Shown here one piece after another: positions 1 to 7,714 of a DNA stretch of 64,000 bases. Position 1 is the stretch's first letter. Each line of letters opens with the position of its first letter. The notes beneath the pieces were generated by a model. It was not told where the DNA came from. It saw only the letters and a list, made by a program, of their open reading frames with translations, and did not search any database. Both the position numbers and the translations under genes were made by a program. Source of the stretch: DASXKD01 sp963762735 (GTDB taxonomy: Bacteria; Actinomycetota; Actinomycetes; Streptosporangiales; Streptosporangiaceae); the NCBI GenBank assembly GCA_963762735.1, contig CAVXMG010000003.1:186001-250000 (forward strand). The letters run 5' to 3'.

Positions 1-543
1 CCGGACGTAGCCGATGTCGATGAGCCTGGCCAGCATCTCGTCCAGGTCGCAGGTGTCGCCTTCGGCCGCCGAGACCGGCTCCACGTCGGCCAGGCCGCCG
101 ACGATCGGCTGGAGCAGGGCGCGCACCGGAGTGACGAGGACGGTGACCGCGGCAGTATGGGAACTGGCTGGATCGGGATGGGCAAGCCGGCGCAGCACCG
201 CCAGCCGCTGGCCGGAGGTGTCGGATCGGGGGGAGAGCCGTTCGTGCGGGAGCGTCTCCCAGCCGGGGAAGTAGGCCACGCCGTCGGCGGGCAGCAGCGA
301 GCCGAGGGCCTCGGCTAGTTCTTCGGCTTCCCTGGCGGTCGCGGTGACCGCGAGCAGGAACCGGCTGGCGGTCCCGGGCAGGCCGGTGAGGGCCGCGGCG
401 AGCAGCGGACGGAGCGCGGACGGCGCGGTCACGTCGACGGCGCCGCCCGGGTAACCTCCGTCGGAGTCCGCCGCGGCCTGGGCTACGACCTGGCGGAACT
501 GGGGGTCGTCGGTAATGACACTGAGGAGGCCGGCGAGGCTCAT
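1..543 (-). CDS. mfd: Transcription-repair coupling factor Mfd, N-terminal part (cut by window edge)
   Basis: The first 181 codons of a gene that runs off the left edge; translation starts at the ATG at 543. Mfd displaces RNA polymerase stalled at DNA lesions and recruits UvrA. What is visible is the UvrB-homology region of the N-terminus, with the characteristic stretch FPGWETLPHERLSP (about residues 92-105) followed by RSDTSGQRLAVLRRL, as in other actinobacterial Mfd proteins. The RecG-like translocase part lies outside the window. The upstream neighbour is divergent, with 198 bp between starts that must hold both promoters. The identification rests on the N-terminal motif only, but that motif is distinctive. 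Confidence 0.88.
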   Translation of the reverse strand, partial: MSLAGLLSVITDDPQFRQVVAQAAADSDGGYPGGAVDVTAPSALRPLLAAALTGLPGTASRFLLAVTATAREAEELAEALGSLLPADGVAYFPGWETLPHERLSPRSDTSGQRLAVLRRLAHPDPASSHTAAVTVLVTPVRALLQPIVGGLADVEPVSAAEGDTCDLDEMLARLIDIGYVR

Positions 544-741
544 GATGTCCCTGGGTAGGCAGCACGAAAGGCCCGCATTGACGTCAGTGGGCGCATGACG
601 CGGATGCGGGATACCTCCACCTTATTGCCTTCCGAGGGGCGGCAGTCCCGGTCCCGGTGAGCCTTTGCCGCTCCGGGCGGCGGAACTTTCTGTGCCGCTC
701 TCCCTCAAGTTCGCAAAAGCCTCAGGCTACGCTAAGGTGCC

Positions 742-3165
742 GTGACTTCGGAGAACGGGATCCCCGGGGAGAGTTCCACGGGACAGGGGACCGGTCCCGC
801 CCCCAGGCGGGCCGCCAGAAGGCAGCCCGCCGGCACACTGAGCCAGCCGCGAGCGGCCAGCCGGCCACGGTCGGCCAAGGCGGCTTCGGCCGACCATGAC
901 CAGGCCAGCCCGCTCGCCACCGGATCGGAGGCGCGGCCGCCGGCAGTCGGCGGCACCGGCCCGGTTCCGTCGGATTTGCCCGCGGCCAGCACCCGGTCCA
1001 CGGCATCCGGGCCCGGCTCCCGGGCGAAGACCACGGCGGCGTCCTCCGGGTCGGAGACTACGGCGGCGTCCTCCCGGACCAAGAACACGGCCAGCACCCG
1101 GCCGAAGACAACGCACCCCCGCCCGATCGGGGAGCACGACGCCCGCCCGGCCAGGGAGCACAACGCCCGCCCGATCGGGGAGCACGACGGCCGCCCGGCC
1201 AGGGAACGCAGCGGCCAGCCCCCGGGCGAAAACGGCGACGTCGCGTGCCCGGGCGAAGACAGCGCCGAGCGCCGACGAGGGCACCGCGGTAGCCCCGGCG
1301 GCGCCGGACAAGCCCGGCAGCACGGCGCCAGAAACGCCGGCGGCCAGCGCGGCACCCGAACCGAACGCAGCCCACACCGGGGCAGACGCAGCCCACACCG
1401 GGGCAGACGCAGCCCACACCGGGGCAAGCGGGGACCTGGAGACAGCCCTCGCCGACCCCACGGCGGACGCCGAGGCCGAGAACGCCAGGCCCGCGGCCGC
1501 AGCTGCCCCCACGCCAGATGCCCGCGCAGCGAATGGCAGGCGGGAGACGCCGGCCGCGAGCGTGCGGCCCAAGCCGCCTGCGCCGCTCGCCCGGCCCCCC
1601 TGACCGCCGCGATGGATGCGGCGCCGCACGCACCTGAGTCCAGCGCCGCGGCAACCGCCGCCGCACCGCAGGCGCGCACCGCCACCGCCCGGCCGGAACC
1701 GGCCGCCTCGAACGCCGCACCGATGGTGCCCGCTCCTCCTGGGTCCGGCACGCCGTCAGACGAGGCCGCCGCATCTGATCCCGACGCACATGCGGACGAC
1801 GCCGAAGGTTTCCGGCTGCTGGCCCCGCCCGCGGCCGGCCGTCGAGAGGCAAGCCCTGCCGCCGTCCGGCCGGTCGTACCGCCCGCCAGTGCACCAGCCG
1901 AGGAACCGGCGGACGCGGCGGAGGCCACGGACTGGTATCAGCCCCCGGTGGCGAGCACGATGCCGTACGAGTTCCCCAGCACGGGCAGCGTACGGCTCAT
2001 CCCGCCTCCCGGGCGTGGCTCCGGCGTCCGGCCCGCGGCCACACCGCCCGGGGCCACACCGCCCACGGCCCGGCCATCCTCGGCCGCGCCATCCGCACCC
2101 GGCCGCGCCGCGGTTTCACCTGCGCCGCCGCGACCGGCCGGGCCCGCGACCACCGCCACTCCCCCGGCTGACGCCGCAGCGGCACGCGCCGTTCCGCGGC
2201 GCGTGGTTCCTGACCGCGCGGCCAGTGCCGATCCCGTCAGTGCCGATCCCGTCAGTGCCGATCGCGCCGTCGCCCAGGACCGCGCCACCACGGATCCGGT
2301 CGCCACGGATCACGCCACCACGGACCGTACCCTCATCATCCCCGGCCCCTCGTCCCCCGCCGCTACGAGCCGCGCCACCACGGAACGAACCGCAGCGGCC
2401 AGCGCCGCCGACCGGACCGGTGCACCTGCGGCGGTGGTCCCTCGCCTGGCACGGGGAGACCTGTTCGGCCGCCACACCCGCTCCTACGCCGCGGAGAACT
2501 CCGGGCAGCAGATCACTATCCTGCAGGCCGGTTGCACCACCGCCGAGGACCTGGACGTCGAACCGCTGCGCGCCGCCGGAGCCCGGCTGAGCGTCAGCAT
2601 GATCGATGAGGACAGCGAGGTTACCCGCGCGGCCGTGGCGCACCATCAGAGCATGAGCGAGGCCACACTTGGCGATCTGCGCATCGTGCCGCTGCCGCCC
2701 CGCGCCTACGACATCGTTCAGTGCTCCTCGCTGCTGGACCGGATCGAGCATGCCGAACTGGTCCTGGACCGGCTGAGCGCGGCCGTCAAGCCCGGCGGCC
2801 TGCTACTGCTGCGCATCAGGGACCGGGACAGCGCGGCAGGCTTCCTTGACCGGGCGCTGCCCGGGTTGGCCCGGCGAGCCATCTGGCGCAAGCGCAAGCC
2901 CGGCGAGCCCGGACCGCACACCGCCGTGTACGAGCGGCTCGCCTCGAGCCGGGGCGTGCAGGCCTATGTGCTGATGCACGGCCTGGTGATCGCGGAGCGC
3001 GGGGCACTGGGCGGGCTGGCCGGCGGGCTGCGCCGGGGCCCGCACGGATACCTCACCGCGCAGAAACTGGTGGCCCGGCTTTCCCGCGGGCGGTTGACAT
3101 CGGCACACGAGGACCTGCTCTACGTCATCCGCAAGCCGGAGGACAGGTTCGCCCGGATACTCTGA
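742..3165 (+). CDS. Low-complexity protein with C-terminal methyltransferase-like domain; internal frame probably disturbed
   Basis: An uninterrupted 807-codon frame from GTG at 742. The first ~560 residues are Ala/Pro/Thr/Arg-rich and look disordered. The last ~230 resemble a class I SAM-dependent methyltransferase: a strand-glycine segment ITILQAGCTTAED near residue 586, a DIVQCSSLLDRIEH segment, then VKPGGLLLLRIRD. The motif-I glycines are poor (QAGCTT rather than GxGxG), so activity is uncertain. Between 1116 and 1600 the composition of this frame changes to Arg/Gly/His, while the next frame keeps the Ala/Ser/Thr/Lys character and a clean 7-residue repeat. Both switch points are C-runs (1116-1120 and 1595-1600), so two compensating indels are likely. 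Substrate unknown. The downstream APS kinase gene has its own leader. Confidence 0.6.
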   Translation: MTSENGIPGESSTGQGTGPAPRRAARRQPAGTLSQPRAASRPRSAKAASADHDQASPLATGSEARPPAVGGTGPVPSDLPAASTRSTASGPGSRAKTTAASSGSETTAASSRTKNTASTRPKTTHPRPIGEHDARPAREHNARPIGEHDGRPARERSGQPPGENGDVACPGEDSAERRRGHRGSPGGAGQARQHGARNAGGQRGTRTERSPHRGRRSPHRGRRSPHRGKRGPGDSPRRPHGGRRGRERQARGRSCPHARCPRSEWQAGDAGRERAAQAACAARPAPLTAAMDAAPHAPESSAAATAAAPQARTATARPEPAASNAAPMVPAPPGSGTPSDEAAASDPDAHADDAEGFRLLAPPAAGRREASPAAVRPVVPPASAPAEEPADAAEATDWYQPPVASTMPYEFPSTGSVRLIPPPGRGSGVRPAATPPGATPPTARPSSAAPSAPGRAAVSPAPPRPAGPATTATPPADAAAARAVPRRVVPDRAASADPVSADPVSADRAVAQDRATTDPVATDHATTDRTLIIPGPSSPAATSRATTERTAAASAADRTGAPAAVVPRLARGDLFGRHTRSYAAENSGQQITILQAGCTTAEDLDVEPLRAAGARLSVSMIDEDSEVTRAAVAHHQSMSEATLGDLRIVPLPPRAYDIVQCSSLLDRIEHAELVLDRLSAAVKPGGLLLLRIRDRDSAAGFLDRALPGLARRAIWRKRKPGEPGPHTAVYERLASSRGVQAYVLMHGLVIAERGALGGLAGGLRRGPHGYLTAQKLVARLSRGRLTSAHEDLLYVIRKPEDRFARIL
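1367..1427. repeat. Three tandem copies of a 21-bp unit
   Basis: The 21-bp unit beginning gcagcccacaccgg occurs at 1367-1387, 1388-1408 and 1409-1427 (the last diverges at its end). In the second forward frame it encodes AAHTGAD three times; in the annotated frame it encodes Arg/His/Pro-rich sequence. The repeat lies in the disordered half of the methyltransferase-like protein. Confidence 0.9.
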
Positions 3166-3381
3166 GCCCCGAGGGCAGCGGCGGGACCGCGCGGCCGGGT
3201 TCTCCGGCGCGCGCACAGGATGGCGCGGCACCGGCTGGCACCGTTCGTCGCGACGGTCGGCGAGGCCAGCGGAACCGCCTAGCCCGGTAGTTACTGTCCG
3301 TGTACCCTCGGGTTTGCCTGGCGGTAGCCGGAGCCCAAGCGGCGGCCCAGTGCAGTGGGCCGACCCCCAACGGAGGTGGAT

Positions 3382-4983
3382 GTGACCGCGGAGGCGGCGG
3401 CCGGCCCGGCCCTGGACATCACAGGCCTTCCCTCCTGGACCCTCGACGAAGGCCAGCTCGGCGACCTGGAGTTGCTGCTGATGGGCGCGTTCGCGCCCCT
3501 GACCGGATTCTTGAGCGCGGCCGACGTGGCGTGGGTGGCCGAGCGCGGCACGCTCGAGGACGGCACGCCGTGGCCGGTTCCCGTGGTCCTCGATGTCCCC
3601 GAGGACGCCGTCCCGGCCTCGGCGGGCAAGCTCACGCTCAACGACCCGGAAGGCACGCCGCTCGCGATCATGGAGATCGTCGAGCGATCGGCGGCGCAAC
3701 CGCTCGGGCAGCCCGGGCAGACCGGACGGCACGCGCGGCCCGACGGCTCAGGCCCGGCCATGGCCCAGCTCGCCGGGCCGGTGACCGGGTTCCGCGAGCC
3801 CGAGCACGGCCCGTTCAGGCAGTTGCGGCAGACCCCGGCGCAGGTGCGGGCGGAACTGGGTGAGGGCCCGGTACTCGCATTCGCGACCCGGCGCCCGCTC
3901 GGCGAGCGGCAGATCGGGCAGCTACGGCATTTCGCCGGGCAGCTCAGGGCCAGGGTGCTGCTCCTGCCGCTGATCAGCGGCCCGGCCGAGGTGGTGGTGC
4001 GGCCGGAGGCGCTGGTGCGGGCGGTCACCGCTGCGGCCAAGCACCTGCCGCCGGGCACCATGATGGTGCCGGTGCCGCTCGCGCCGAGGGACACCACCGT
4101 GGCGCGGGAGACCGCGATCCGCGCCGTGGTCGCCGCGGCCTACGGCGCCACCCACCTGCTCATGGACGAACGGGACGCCGACCGAGGCGGTCGGCCAGTG
4201 CACGACGATGTCCACATCCAGACCCCGATTCCGGTGATGCCCGGTGGTGAATGGGCCTATGACCGGGCGGCCGAGGTGTGGCGCCCGCTGGCGCTCATCG
4301 AGCCGGGCACCGAGCAGTCCGACCTGGCCGCGGGGGAACTGGAGGATCTGCTCGACCGCGGCGAGGACGTGCCCGCCTGGTACGCGCCGCCCGGTGTGAC
4401 CGCCGAACTGCGCCGGGCCCGCCCACCGCGGCGCGAGCGCGGCGTGGTGGTGTTCTTCACCGGGCTGTCCGGCTCCGGTAAGTCGACGATCGCCCGTGCG
4501 CTGCGCGACGCCCTGGCCGAACGCGGCGACCGGACGGTTTCGCTGCTCGACGGGGATCTGGTCCGCCAACTCCTGTCGGCAGGGCTCACCTTCTCCAGGG
4601 CCGACCGCGATCTGAACATCGCCCGGATTGGATATGTGGCCACCGAGGTCGCACGGCACGGAGGCATCGCGATCTGTGCTCCGATTGCCCCTTACGAGGC
4701 GGCCCGCGCGCAGGTGCGCAGGATGGTCAGCGAGGTGGGCGACTTCCTGCTCATTCACGTCGCCACGCCGGTAGCCGTCTGCGAGGCACGGGACCGCAAG
4801 GGCCTGTACGCCAAGGCCCGCGCCGGGCTCATCGACCACTTCACCGGGATCTCCGACCCGTACGAGGAGCCAAGGAACGCCGACCTGACCATCGACACGT
4901 CGGTGATGAGCAGGCAAGAAGCGGTGCAGGCGGTGCTCGGGCTGCTCACGAGCGGCGGCTGGCTGAAGGCTGAAGGTCCGTGA
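3382..4983 (+). CDS. cysC: APS kinase with N-terminal degenerate ATP-sulfurylase-like domain
   Basis: A 533-residue protein in the ATP sulfurylase-APS kinase domain order. The C-terminal domain phosphorylates adenylyl sulfate to PAPS and looks complete: P-loop TGLSGSGKST (residues ~360-369), LDGD, FSRADRDLNI, and DRKGLYAKARAG followed by FTGI. The N-terminal ~340 residues have the sulfurylase fold signature LTGFLSAADV, but the catalytic motifs are altered: the usual RNPxHxxH is RRPLGERQ (~residues 170-177), and the usual GRDHAG loop is MDERDAD (~261-267). The N-domain is therefore probably not a working sulfurylase, and a separate CysDN would be needed. The GTG start at 3382 was chosen over GTG 3355 because ggaggt ends four bases before it. 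Confidence 0.85.
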   Translation: MTAEAAAGPALDITGLPSWTLDEGQLGDLELLLMGAFAPLTGFLSAADVAWVAERGTLEDGTPWPVPVVLDVPEDAVPASAGKLTLNDPEGTPLAIMEIVERSAAQPLGQPGQTGRHARPDGSGPAMAQLAGPVTGFREPEHGPFRQLRQTPAQVRAELGEGPVLAFATRRPLGERQIGQLRHFAGQLRARVLLLPLISGPAEVVVRPEALVRAVTAAAKHLPPGTMMVPVPLAPRDTTVARETAIRAVVAAAYGATHLLMDERDADRGGRPVHDDVHIQTPIPVMPGGEWAYDRAAEVWRPLALIEPGTEQSDLAAGELEDLLDRGEDVPAWYAPPGVTAELRRARPPRRERGVVVFFTGLSGSGKSTIARALRDALAERGDRTVSLLDGDLVRQLLSAGLTFSRADRDLNIARIGYVATEVARHGGIAICAPIAPYEAARAQVRRMVSEVGDFLLIHVATPVAVCEARDRKGLYAKARAGLIDHFTGISDPYEEPRNADLTIDTSVMSRQEAVQAVLGLLTSGGWLKAEGP

Positions 4984-4996
4984 ATGTAAATTTGGC

Positions 4997-5010
4997 GCCC
5001 CTAGAGGGGC
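4997..5010. terminator. Short GC hairpin between convergent genes
   Basis: A perfect 5-bp stem gcccc/ggggc with loop taga sits 14 bases after the APS kinase stop and before the convergent DUF4229 gene. There is no clear T-tract, so termination is inferred from position and symmetry only. Confidence 0.4.
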
Positions 5011-5064
5011 CTCGTTGTCACGTTCATGCCCTGACGAGGGACGGGGACTGCGGGTAACGCGGTT

Positions 5065-5307
5065 CTAGTCCTTGTCCTCCGCCCGGGAGCCCGCATCGAG
5101 CCTGGACCGGAACGAGCCCAGCCGCTTGGTCAGCGCGCCTGCCATGGCATCACGCTGCCTGGACAGGAGAATGTAGCTGGCGGCCCCGCTCACCAGCAGG
5201 GCCAGCCCGAGCAGCAGCAGCCCACGTGCACCAGCCAGGTAGATCAGGCCGGTAGCCGCGACGAACAGCAGGATTCGTGCGGTGGTGTAGGCGAAGGTCG
5301 CACGCAT
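5065..5307 (-). CDS. DUF4229 small membrane protein
   Basis: An 80-residue protein with two hydrophobic segments (about residues 8-26 and 29-48) and a charged C-terminal tail (SRQRDAMAGALTKRLGSF onward, ending EDKD). This matches the size and layout of the actinobacterial DUF4229 family, whose function is unknown. It starts at ATG 5307 and lies 84 bp after the PLP enzyme gene on the same strand, so the two could be co-transcribed. The product would sit in the cytoplasmic membrane with a cytosolic tail. Confidence 0.75.
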   Translation of the reverse strand: MRATFAYTTARILLFVAATGLIYLAGARGLLLLGLALLVSGAASYILLSRQRDAMAGALTKRLGSFRSRLDAGSRAEDKD

Positions 5308-5355
5308 AACGAGCCCAGCCTAGAGCAAGTGCGCCGCAGCACCGGCCGGGGCCGG

Positions 5356-5452
5356 CAGCGGGCAGATCAGCCGGGGCGGGCAGCGGGCAGATCAGCCGGG
5401 ACCGGGCGCGGCGCCAGCACCGGCTGGGCCTGCAGCGGGCAGATCAGCCGGG
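5356..5452. repeat. Three direct copies of a 20-bp unit at the end of the PLP enzyme gene
   Basis: The unit cagcgggcagatcagccggg occurs at 5356-5375, 5381-5400 and 5433-5452; copies 2 and 3 are also followed by accgggcgcggcg. The array spans the stop codon of the PLP enzyme and encodes part of its unusual Pro/Ala/Gly tail, so it looks like a local duplication that extended the C-terminus. Confidence 0.85.
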
Positions 5453-6465
5453 ACCGGGCGCGGCGCGTCCTGGACCGCGGTGCCTGGCCGGGGCACGGGC
5501 CCGGGCGGGCCGGCGAGGATATCGGCAAGCAGGGCGGGGGCGATGTTGCCGCCGGACAGCACCGCCACGGGAGCCCGCGCGGCGGGCAGGTCCTGGCGGA
5601 ACAGCCAGGCAGCCACGGCAACCACGCCGCCTGGCTCCGCGACCAGCCGGGCCCGGGTCGCGGTCAGCCGGACCGCCTCGCGGATCTCGTCCTCGGTGAC
5701 GGTGACGATGTCGTAGACCAAGCCGAGTATGTGCCGCAGGGGCAGGGCACCGATCTGCTCCACCCGCAGCGCGTCCGCGATGGTGCGCCCGGTGGCACTG
5801 GGCGGCCACGCGACCCGTTCGCCGCGGCGGAACGAGTCCCTGGCGTCAGCCGCGAGTTCCGGCTCGACCCCGATCACCTTCGCCTCCGGGCGTGCCGCGC
5901 AGAGGGCCGCGGCGATGCCCGAGATCAGGCCGCCGCCGCTGACCGGGACCAGTACCAGGTCGGCGTCCGGGCTGTCGGCCGCGATCTCCAGGCCGATCGT
6001 GCCCTGGCCCGCGATCACCTCGCGGTCATCGAAGGGCGGGATGAGCGTGTACCCGTGCCGGTCGATCAGTTCCTGCGTGCCCGCGATCCGTGCCGCGAGC
6101 GTCGGCTCGACCGTCACGATCCGCGCCCCGTGCCTGGCCGCCGCGGCGACCTTGACCTCGGCCGCGTTGTGCGGCACGACCACGACCGCCCGGACGCCCA
6201 GTGCCTGCGCCGCGTACGCCACGGCCAGGCCGTGGTTCCCGCTGGAGTGCGCCACCACGCCCCGCGCGCGCTGCTCGGCGGACAGCGCGCTGATCGCCGA
6301 GAACGCGCCGCGCAGCTTGAAGGACCCGGTCGGCTGCAGGGACTCGGGCTTGATGAGCAGGCGCGGCTCGGTATCGGGGAACGGCACCAGCGGCGTCCTG
6401 ACGATGACCCCGTCCAGGCGCCGTGCCGCGGCCTTGATCTCCTCGACCGTGACCAGCGTGCTCAC
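5392..6465 (-). CDS. Threonine/serine dehydratase-like PLP enzyme
   Basis: A fold type II PLP enzyme of 357 residues. The Schiff-base lysine lies in GSFKLRGA (~residue 50), the substrate loop is SSGNHG (~75), the phosphate-binding glycine loop is SGGGLISG (~178), and a late SGGN motif ends the core. The family includes threonine ammonia-lyase, serine racemase and threo-3-hydroxyaspartate ammonia-lyase. No regulatory ACT domain is present, which argues for a catabolic or racemase-type enzyme rather than biosynthetic IlvA. The last ~40 residues are a Pro/Ala/Gly tail made by the 20-bp repeats. GTG start at 6465. Exact substrate not decidable from sequence. Confidence 0.82.
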   Translation of the reverse strand: MSTLVTVEEIKAAARRLDGVIVRTPLVPFPDTEPRLLIKPESLQPTGSFKLRGAFSAISALSAEQRARGVVAHSSGNHGLAVAYAAQALGVRAVVVVPHNAAEVKVAAAARHGARIVTVEPTLAARIAGTQELIDRHGYTLIPPFDDREVIAGQGTIGLEIAADSPDADLVLVPVSGGGLISGIAAALCAARPEAKVIGVEPELAADARDSFRRGERVAWPPSATGRTIADALRVEQIGALPLRHILGLVYDIVTVTEDEIREAVRLTATRARLVAEPGGVVAVAAWLFRQDLPAARAPVAVLSGGNIAPALLADILAGPPGPVPRPGTAVQDAPRPVPADLPAAGPAGAGAAPGPG

Positions 6466-7039
6466 CGGTCACCCCGGCACGGGCCGCGGGAGGAGCACCG
6501 CTGTCGCCAGCGCGAATCTGACATCAAGCCCAGCCTAGGGCATCGAAGCGGAGGGGCCCCGGTTCGCCCGGTCCGCGCCAGCGACGTTCCTGCCCCCTCC
6601 AACCGGTGGCGGGGCTGGGGTGCTGACTAACCGGGTTATCCGCCGCCCGGGTACCGATTCACGCGTTCCATAACGCCCTGCATCATCCGCAACTCCACTT
6701 ACCGGTATTGCCGGAAACGAGATCAGTGGTACACGCTCCGCTATCGGCCGAACTCCCGATAATCACGGGGGTCTTAATAGCGCCTTACACATTCTGTAAT
6801 CGCGCACTGCACACCGCGCGACATGGGCGGAACCTGGCCGACACATCCCGCCACATCCCGTGCACAGCCGGCGAGATCGGCCGGAAACGTGCCCTGCTGC
6901 GCCGTGCATCCACCCGGACGGCCAAGCCCGAAGCTGACAAGCAACACCAGCGGCTCATTTTTGGGCAAAACAAGGAAGTAAACGGATGTTTTCGCGACAC
7001 TGAAGACATGCTCCGAAACGGAGATGGGAGGGGAGATCC
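6466..7039. other. Intergenic region, long leader upstream of bldC
   Basis: 574 bp without a convincing gene, noticeably richer in A/T than its surroundings between about 6640 and 7010. A forward frame through it (6708-7100) has poor actinobacterial codon bias and overlaps bldC, so it was not accepted. The region probably carries the divergent promoters of the PLP enzyme gene and of bldC. I see no clear sigma-factor box or riboswitch. Confidence 0.5.
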
Positions 7040-7246
7040 GTGGATGGCAACAATGAGCGCCTTCTCACGCCAGGTGAGGTGGCAGCGCTCTTCCGAGTAG
7101 ACCCGAAGACGGTTACTCGGTGGGCGGCCTCTGGCCGCATCAGCAGCATCCGGACTCCCGGGGGGCACCGCAGGTTCCGCGAATCGGAAGTGCGCGCATT
7201 GCTCCGCGGAGAGTCACAACCGACAGGCGGTGCGCCAGCGCCGTGA
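7040..7246 (+). CDS. bldC: BldC-type MerR-like DNA-binding protein
   Basis: A 68-residue protein that is one winged helix-turn-helix of MerR type without an effector domain. The core LLTPGEVAALFRVDPKTVTR, W-A-x-SGRI, then RTPGGHRRFRESEVRALL closely follows Streptomyces BldC, a developmental repressor/activator that binds DNA as head-to-tail oligomers. GTG start at 7040 is preceded by a purine-rich ggaggggag. The gene stands alone between divergent and convergent neighbours. The functional equivalence to Streptomyces BldC (control of entry into development) is inferred from sequence only. Confidence 0.88.
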   Translation: MDGNNERLLTPGEVAALFRVDPKTVTRWAASGRISSIRTPGGHRRFRESEVRALLRGESQPTGGAPAP

Positions 7247-7431
7247 CCAGCACCTAGCTGGCAGCCGATGCGATGACGACCCCCTCCGGCCACACCAGTT
7301 TTCTCCGGCGCACACCGGCCGGGGACGGCCACACGCGGGCAGCAGATGGCTTCGCGCGGGCCGCGGGCAACCACGAACGGGCGGGCGACGACGGATGGGG
7401 CCACGCTGACGCGGGAAACGGGCGGCGGGCG

Positions 7432-7704
7432 TCAGGCGCCGGGGGACTCCCCTGGCGGCCTGGCGTCCTGCCGCCCGTTCGCCAGGTAGTCCTCGAACTC
7501 ACGTCGTAGCGCCTCGTCGTCCTCACGCCAGCGCCGCCGCCGCCGGTCCAGGTCTTCCTCCGTGATCGCCTGGCTGGCGAGCCGCGCATACTCGGGGTCC
7601 GCCGGGCTGACCTCGACGTAGGCGTCACCCACCACCCGGCCTTCGTGGTCCATGGCGGACTCGGGTGCGAGGAGATGTCCGTTGGGCAGCCTGATGACAA
7701 ACAT
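7432..7704 (-). CDS. Hypothetical 90-residue protein, partner of the zincin gene
   Basis: Not recognised. It begins MFVIRLPNGHLLAPESAMDH, a small beta-rich segment, followed by a highly charged helix (EEDLDRRRRRWREDDEALRR) and a Pro/Gly-rich end. No signal peptide or membrane segment. It starts only 10 bp after the stop of the zinc-metallopeptidase-like gene on the same strand, so the two are very likely one transcript. A role with that protein (binding partner or inhibitor) is inference. Confidence 0.65.
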   Translation of the reverse strand: MFVIRLPNGHLLAPESAMDHEGRVVGDAYVEVSPADPEYARLASQAITEEDLDRRRRRWREDDEALRREFEDYLANGRQDARPPGESPGA

Positions 7705-7714
7705 CGCGAATCAC

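Noticed and set aside
727..1928. Long reverse frames of 300-400 codons opposite the low-complexity protein
   Set aside because: They are mirror frames of very GC-rich repetitive coding DNA, with no ribosome site and no family similarity.
5329..6630. A 433-codon forward frame opposite the PLP enzyme
   Set aside because: It is the antisense of a clearly recognisable enzyme gene and has no domain of its own.
6708..7100. 130-codon forward frame before bldC
   Set aside because: Poor codon bias, overlaps the bldC start out of frame, no similarity recognised.
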